In this document: piece by piece, positions 60,456 to 64,000 of the stretch | How the letters are laid out: the number at the start of each line of letters is the position of its first letter | How positions within the stretch are numbered: position 1 is the first letter of the stretch | DNA from: Nocardia aobensis NBRC 100429 | Lineage (GTDB): Bacteria > Actinomycetota > Actinomycetes > Mycobacteriales > Mycobacteriaceae | DNA length: 64,000 nucleotides | NCBI RefSeq assembly: GCF_000308375.1 | Contig: NZ_BAFQ01000298.1 | Span: 1-64,000 of the forward strand | Direction: 5' to 3' | Made by a program: the position numbers and the translations under genes | Notes under the pieces: generated by a model | What the model saw: only the letters and a program-made list of their open reading frames with translations | Told to the model about the DNA's origin: nothing | Databases searched by the model: none

Positions 60456-61367
60456 TCAACCCGCGGCTGCGGTGCTGGACTCGCCGGACTCGCTGCGGGG
60501 ACCGGGCAGAAAGTCGAACAAGTCAGGCAAACCACCCGAGATCCGATCCGGAAACTGCGGTGCCCGCTTGGCCAGAAAGGATTCGACGCCTTCCTGTACA
60601 TCATCCGATACGCCGCGCAGGTAGATCGCCTTCGATTCGGCCTGGTGCGCTGTCTCGGGGCTATCGGCGCCGAGCATGCGCCACATCAGCTGGCGGGTCA
60701 GCGCGACCGAGACCGGGGCGGTGCCCGAGATCAGTTCCCGGGCCAGCTCGATCGCACGGTCCAGTACCCGCTCGGCAGACACCAGTTCACGAACCAGCCC
60801 GGAGTCGAGCGCCTGTCGCGCACTCACCATGCGACCGTTCAGGGTCCATTCCAATGCGGTGGAGATGCCGACGACGCGAGGCAAGAACCAGGTCGAGCAT
60901 GCTTCGGGAACCAGCCCGCGGCGGGTGAACACGAAACCGAATTTCGCTGTGTCCGAGGCGATTCTGATATCGGCGGGCAGGGTCATGGTGGCGCCGACGC
61001 CGGCAGCAGGCCCGTTGATCGCGGCGATCACCGGCTTGAGCGAACGGTAGATTCGTAGTGTGACCCGGCCGCCCTGGTCGGCGGGCGCGCCCCCGGTGTC
61101 CGGATCGTCGCCCAGCACGAAGGTGTCACCTCCGGCGGCAAGGTCGGCTCCGGCGCAGAATGCACGCCCGGTGCCGGTGAGTACGACCGCGCGGATCGTG
61201 TCGTCGGCGTCGGTTTCGTCGAACGCAGCGATGATGCGCTCGCACATAGCATCGGTGAACGCGTTGAGCCGGTCCGGGCGATGCAAGCGCACGATCGCGA
61301 TGTCGCCGCGCCGCTCGGTCAGGACCGGATTGTCGTCGACGGTCACCGTGTCTGTGTTCGCACTCAT
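60456..61367 (-). CDS. Enoyl-CoA hydratase/isomerase family protein
   Basis: A 303-residue crotonase. The oxyanion segments are VVLTGTGRAFCAGADLAAGG and AAINGPAAGVGATMTLPADI; FGFVFTRRGLVPEACSTWFL carries the catalytic Glu position. The family includes hydratases, isomerases and hydrolases, so the reaction is not fixed. It overlaps the end of the ligase gene by four bases (ATGA), hence it is coupled to it. Confidence 0.88.
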   Translation of the reverse strand: MSANTDTVTVDDNPVLTERRGDIAIVRLHRPDRLNAFTDAMCERIIAAFDETDADDTIRAVVLTGTGRAFCAGADLAAGGDTFVLGDDPDTGGAPADQGGRVTLRIYRSLKPVIAAINGPAAGVGATMTLPADIRIASDTAKFGFVFTRRGLVPEACSTWFLPRVVGISTALEWTLNGRMVSARQALDSGLVRELVSAERVLDRAIELARELISGTAPVSVALTRQLMWRMLGADSPETAHQAESKAIYLRGVSDDVQEGVESFLAKRAPQFPDRISGGLPDLFDFLPGPRSESGESSTAAAG

Positions 61368-62881
61368 CGCACCTTCTCGAATCGCTCTGCGACATCGCGG
61401 TATTCGTCGCGGATCGCGGTTTTGGACAGTTTGCCGCTGGGCAGGCGCGGCAGGGGCTCATCCCGGATTACCACGTAGCGCGGCACTTTGTAGTCGGCCA
61501 CCAGGGCGTCGCAGTGCGCGACGATGGCGGCGGCGTCGACATTGCCGCTGATGGTGACGATGGCCGCGGGGGTCTCGCCGAATCGCTCGTCCGTCGCGGC
61601 GATCACGGCCACTTCCTCGACTCCGTCCAGATCGGCGATGACGCGCTCGATCTCGACAGGCGAAATATTGATGCCGCCGGTGATGATCAGATCCTTCATC
61701 CGATCGACGAATTTCACCCGACCTTGTTCGTCGCGGGTGCCGAGGTCGCCACTGTGCAGCCAGCCCTCGCGCAGCGCCTGCGCAGTGGTCTGCGGGTCGT
61801 TCCAATAGCCAGGGGTGACGCCCGGCCCCCGGACCACGATCTCGCCTTCCTCCCCCGGCGCCGCTTCGGTGCCGTCGGGGCGGACGACCTTCAATTCGGT
61901 GAATATCGAACCGGTGCCGCACCTTTCGGGGTGACTGAAGGCTTCGTCACGGGTGGTCGCGGTCGCGACGCCGCCCGCCTCGGTCATGCCGTAGATCTGT
62001 CGCAGGGCCACGCCCTTGTCCGCCCAAGCCTGCAGCAGCGCCGGCGCGACCGCCGCACCGCCGACGATGGCGGTGCGCAGCGATGACAGGTCGGTATCGG
62101 CGAATTCCGCACTGCGAGCGATGGATTCCCAGATCAGCGGCACGCCGAACAGCGCGTTGACCTGGTGTCGTCCGATGAGCCCGACCGCGCGTCCCGGCCG
62201 GAACTCCTTTTCCACGACGAGCGTGTTGCCCAGGACCACCGACATCAGCAGGCCCCAGACCAGGCCCGGGGTGAACACCAGCGGCAGCAACAGGAGCGAG
62301 GTGCACCCGGGCCGGAAGCCTTCCTCGGTGAGAGTCGCCTCGAAGACGATGCTCAGCAGTGTCCGGTTGGTGCAGATGACGCCCTTCGACAGCCCGGTGG
62401 AACCGCTGGTGAACAGCAGCGCGACGGGCTCGTCCGGCTCGACGTCGATGCGGAAATCGTCGCGTTCACCCGATCGCAGCGCGGTGAAGTCGTCGAAGGA
62501 CAGCGACCGGAAATCACCGCCCAGCGTACGCGTCTGCTCTATCCGTTCGGCGAACTCGACCGGTGCGATGGTCAGTACGGCGCCGGAGTCGTCGAGCACC
62601 TTGCGCAGCTCGGCCGCGGTGAGCCGCGGGTTGAGCGGCACCAGCACCGCCCCAGCCTTCAGCACACCGAGCGCGAGTACCGGCCAGGTGAGCGAGTTCG
62701 GCCCCAGCACGCCGACCCGCTCGCCCGGCTGGATTCCTGATTCGGTGATGCGGCGCGCCACCCGGCTCGACCAGTCCTGCAGCTCTCGGTAGGTGAGCGT
62801 CTCGTCCTCGACGATCAGGGCGGGACGGCCCGGTGTGGTGTCGGCCCACCAGTACAGGGCGGAGGCGATTGTCGCAGCCAT
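61364..62881 (-). CDS. AMP-dependent acyl-CoA ligase
   Basis: A 505-residue fatty-acid-type CoA ligase. ATP motif ALLFTSGSTGLSKGVICTNR; core motifs QIYGMTEAGGVATATT and GWLHSGDLGTRDEQGRVKFV; C-terminal catalytic lysine in PSGKLSKTAIRDEY. It activates a carboxylic acid for the crotonases beside it. It is the first gene of a minus-strand pair. The 238 bases upstream contain an AT-rich stretch (63064-63100, TTACATATTACGTCAATCGA) that should hold its promoter and is distinct from the operator motif of the main cluster. Confidence 0.9.
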   Translation of the reverse strand: MAATIASALYWWADTTPGRPALIVEDETLTYRELQDWSSRVARRITESGIQPGERVGVLGPNSLTWPVLALGVLKAGAVLVPLNPRLTAAELRKVLDDSGAVLTIAPVEFAERIEQTRTLGGDFRSLSFDDFTALRSGERDDFRIDVEPDEPVALLFTSGSTGLSKGVICTNRTLLSIVFEATLTEEGFRPGCTSLLLLPLVFTPGLVWGLLMSVVLGNTLVVEKEFRPGRAVGLIGRHQVNALFGVPLIWESIARSAEFADTDLSSLRTAIVGGAAVAPALLQAWADKGVALRQIYGMTEAGGVATATTRDEAFSHPERCGTGSIFTELKVVRPDGTEAAPGEEGEIVVRGPGVTPGYWNDPQTTAQALREGWLHSGDLGTRDEQGRVKFVDRMKDLIITGGINISPVEIERVIADLDGVEEVAVIAATDERFGETPAAIVTISGNVDAAAIVAHCDALVADYKVPRYVVIRDEPLPRLPSGKLSKTAIRDEYRDVAERFEKVR

Positions 62882-63119
62882 TGTGGTCCTTCTCGTTGTG
62901 AAATGGCCTCGGGCTCAGTGGTTTCGGAGCGCTACTCCGGGGGACTCACGAGCCGGGACGGCCGGCGATCCGGCGTCGGAATTCTGGATGATTCGCGATG
63001 GGCACCGGATACGGCGCGGGGTGCTCGCCGCCGTCTCGTCCGGTGGTGTGACCCACACTACAGTTAGTTACATATTACGTCAATCGATATTTGTCATATG
63101 TTTCACGATCGGTCCGCCG

Positions 63120-63917
63120 CTACTGCCCGCTCCAGTTCGGTTTCCGTTTCGCCGCGAAGGCACGCGGCCCCTCCTTGGCATCCTCGCTGCTCATCACCAC
63201 CCGGGTAGCGGCGCGGCTGAGCTTCCAATCCCCCTCGGCCCAGCCGTTGTGCGCCATGGCGCTTTCGTGCATGACGCGTTTGCTCTCCTGCACCGCCACC
63301 GGCGCGTTGGCGGCGACGACCTCGGCCAGCTCGAGCGCGGCAGCGAGGGCGCCGCCGGCCGGAGCGACGGCATTGACCAGGCCCAGTTCGAATGCCCGCG
63401 CTGCCGAGATCGGCCTGCCGGTCAACGCGATCTCGGCCGCGACCTTCGGCGGCACCTGCCGGTGCATGCGCAGAACCCCGCCGGCCGCGGCGATGAGTCC
63501 GCGAGTCACTTCGGGCAGCCCCAGCGACGCGCCTTCATCGATGACGGCCAGGTCCGCCGACAATACGATTTCGGTGCCACCCCCGAGCGCGAAACCGTTG
63601 ACCGCGGCGATCACGGGTTTGGGAATCCAGTGGCGCACGATGCCGGCGAAATCCCATTCTCGATGTTCCGGGTCGTAGACGTTGTTTCCGGCTGCCAGTT
63701 CCTTGAGATCGGCTCCGGCACAGAACGCCCGGCCGGCGCCGGTGACGACCACGACGCGGACCTGCGGGTCGCCGGCCGCGCTCTCCAGCGCCGCTCCGGC
63801 CGCCGCGGAAAGATCCGAGTTGACGGCGTTGAGCGCGTCGGGGCGATTCAAGGTCACCACCGCGATGTGGCCGTTCACTTCGTAGCGTGCGGCAGGTTCC
63901 GGCTGGGGCACGGTCAT
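63120..63917 (-). CDS. Enoyl-CoA hydratase/isomerase family protein
   Basis: A 265-residue crotonase. Oxyanion segments are VVVTGAGRAFCAGADLKELA and AAVNGFALGGGTEIVLSADL; GLPEVTRGLIAAAGGVLRMH is the active-site region with the catalytic Glu. It shares the direction of the ligase gene but lies 238 bases upstream of it, so it may be a separate unit. The start is ATG at 63915-63917. Confidence 0.88.
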   Translation of the reverse strand: MTVPQPEPAARYEVNGHIAVVTLNRPDALNAVNSDLSAAAGAALESAAGDPQVRVVVVTGAGRAFCAGADLKELAAGNNVYDPEHREWDFAGIVRHWIPKPVIAAVNGFALGGGTEIVLSADLAVIDEGASLGLPEVTRGLIAAAGGVLRMHRQVPPKVAAEIALTGRPISAARAFELGLVNAVAPAGGALAAALELAEVVAANAPVAVQESKRVMHESAMAHNGWAEGDWKLSRAATRVVMSSEDAKEGPRAFAAKRKPNWSGQ

Positions 63918-64000
63918 CTCCTGACGTAGGGATTCGGTAGTGGCGGAATAGTTTTCAGAGATCGAGAATGAGCCTGGGTGTCCGGCTTCGAGACACGCAG

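Noticed and set aside
62882-63119. Membership of the 60-64 kb acyl-CoA genes in the ACA-N3-TGT regulon
   Set aside because: The upstream region has AT-rich sequence (TTACATATTACGTCAATC) but no copy of the ACA-N3-TGT core.

Overview
The window is high-GC actinobacterial DNA. A Mce lipid importer, an antigen-85-like mycolyltransferase remnant, an Lsr2 remnant, a PknD-type kinase and many acyl-CoA enzymes point to a mycolic-acid-containing Mycobacteriales member, most likely Nocardia or a close relative. The species cannot be fixed from sequence alone. No rRNA, complete tRNA or CRISPR array was found.

Layout. 0-2 kb: a ketoreductase of the aromatic (type II) polyketide class, an NTF2-like protein and a RutE-like nitroreductase, probably the edge of a polyketide cluster lying to the left. 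2-8 kb: a hibernation-factor-like protein with an acyl-ACP desaturase, a PAS-ANTAR regulator, a STAS protein and an ABC1/UbiB kinase. 8-17 kb: a secreted lipase, a PucR-type regulator, a membrane glycosyltransferase, a TetR/azoreductase/SMR locus with two operator copies, a TipA-like MerR regulator and small hypotheticals. 17.3-20 kb: an IS3 remnant split by a group II intron. 20-25.3 kb: an SDR/MarR pair, a membrane molybdopterin oxidoreductase, and a deletion scar that fused a mycolyltransferase remnant to a dodecin remnant beside another IS3 relic. 25.3-27.1 kb: a kinase with a six-bladed NHL propeller.

27.8-55.4 kb is the core of the window. It holds a full Mce operon (yrbEA, yrbEB, mceA-F, a Mce-associated protein and an in-operon ATPase), an aldehyde dehydrogenase directly upstream of it, and a catabolic cluster: enoyl-CoA hydratase, alpha/beta hydrolase, FadB-like and FadA-like proteins, nitroreductase, an MpaB/Lcp-family (DUF2236) oxygenase, alpha-methylacyl-CoA racemase, two acyl-CoA dehydrogenases, a HAPMO-type Baeyer-Villiger monooxygenase, an acyl-CoA ligase and a regulator made of two fused TetR units. 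Every apparent transcription unit in this cluster carries an operator-like element with core ACA-N3-TGT (relaxed to TCA-N3-TGT before the regulator itself). I infer a regulon for uptake and breakdown of a methyl-branched, probably isoprenoid, substrate: oxidative double-bond cleavage gives an aldehyde end (dehydrogenase, ligase) and a methyl-ketone end (BVMO plus esterase), and the racemase and beta-oxidation enzymes deal with the methyl branches.

55.4-60.4 kb is an insertion-sequence graveyard: an ISAs1 fragment, an lsr2 3' end, excisionase-like fragments, tRNA-like fragments, and an IS21 element inside an IS30 remnant. 60.4-64 kb holds a second acyl-CoA group (two crotonase-family proteins and one acyl-CoA ligase) without the operator motif.
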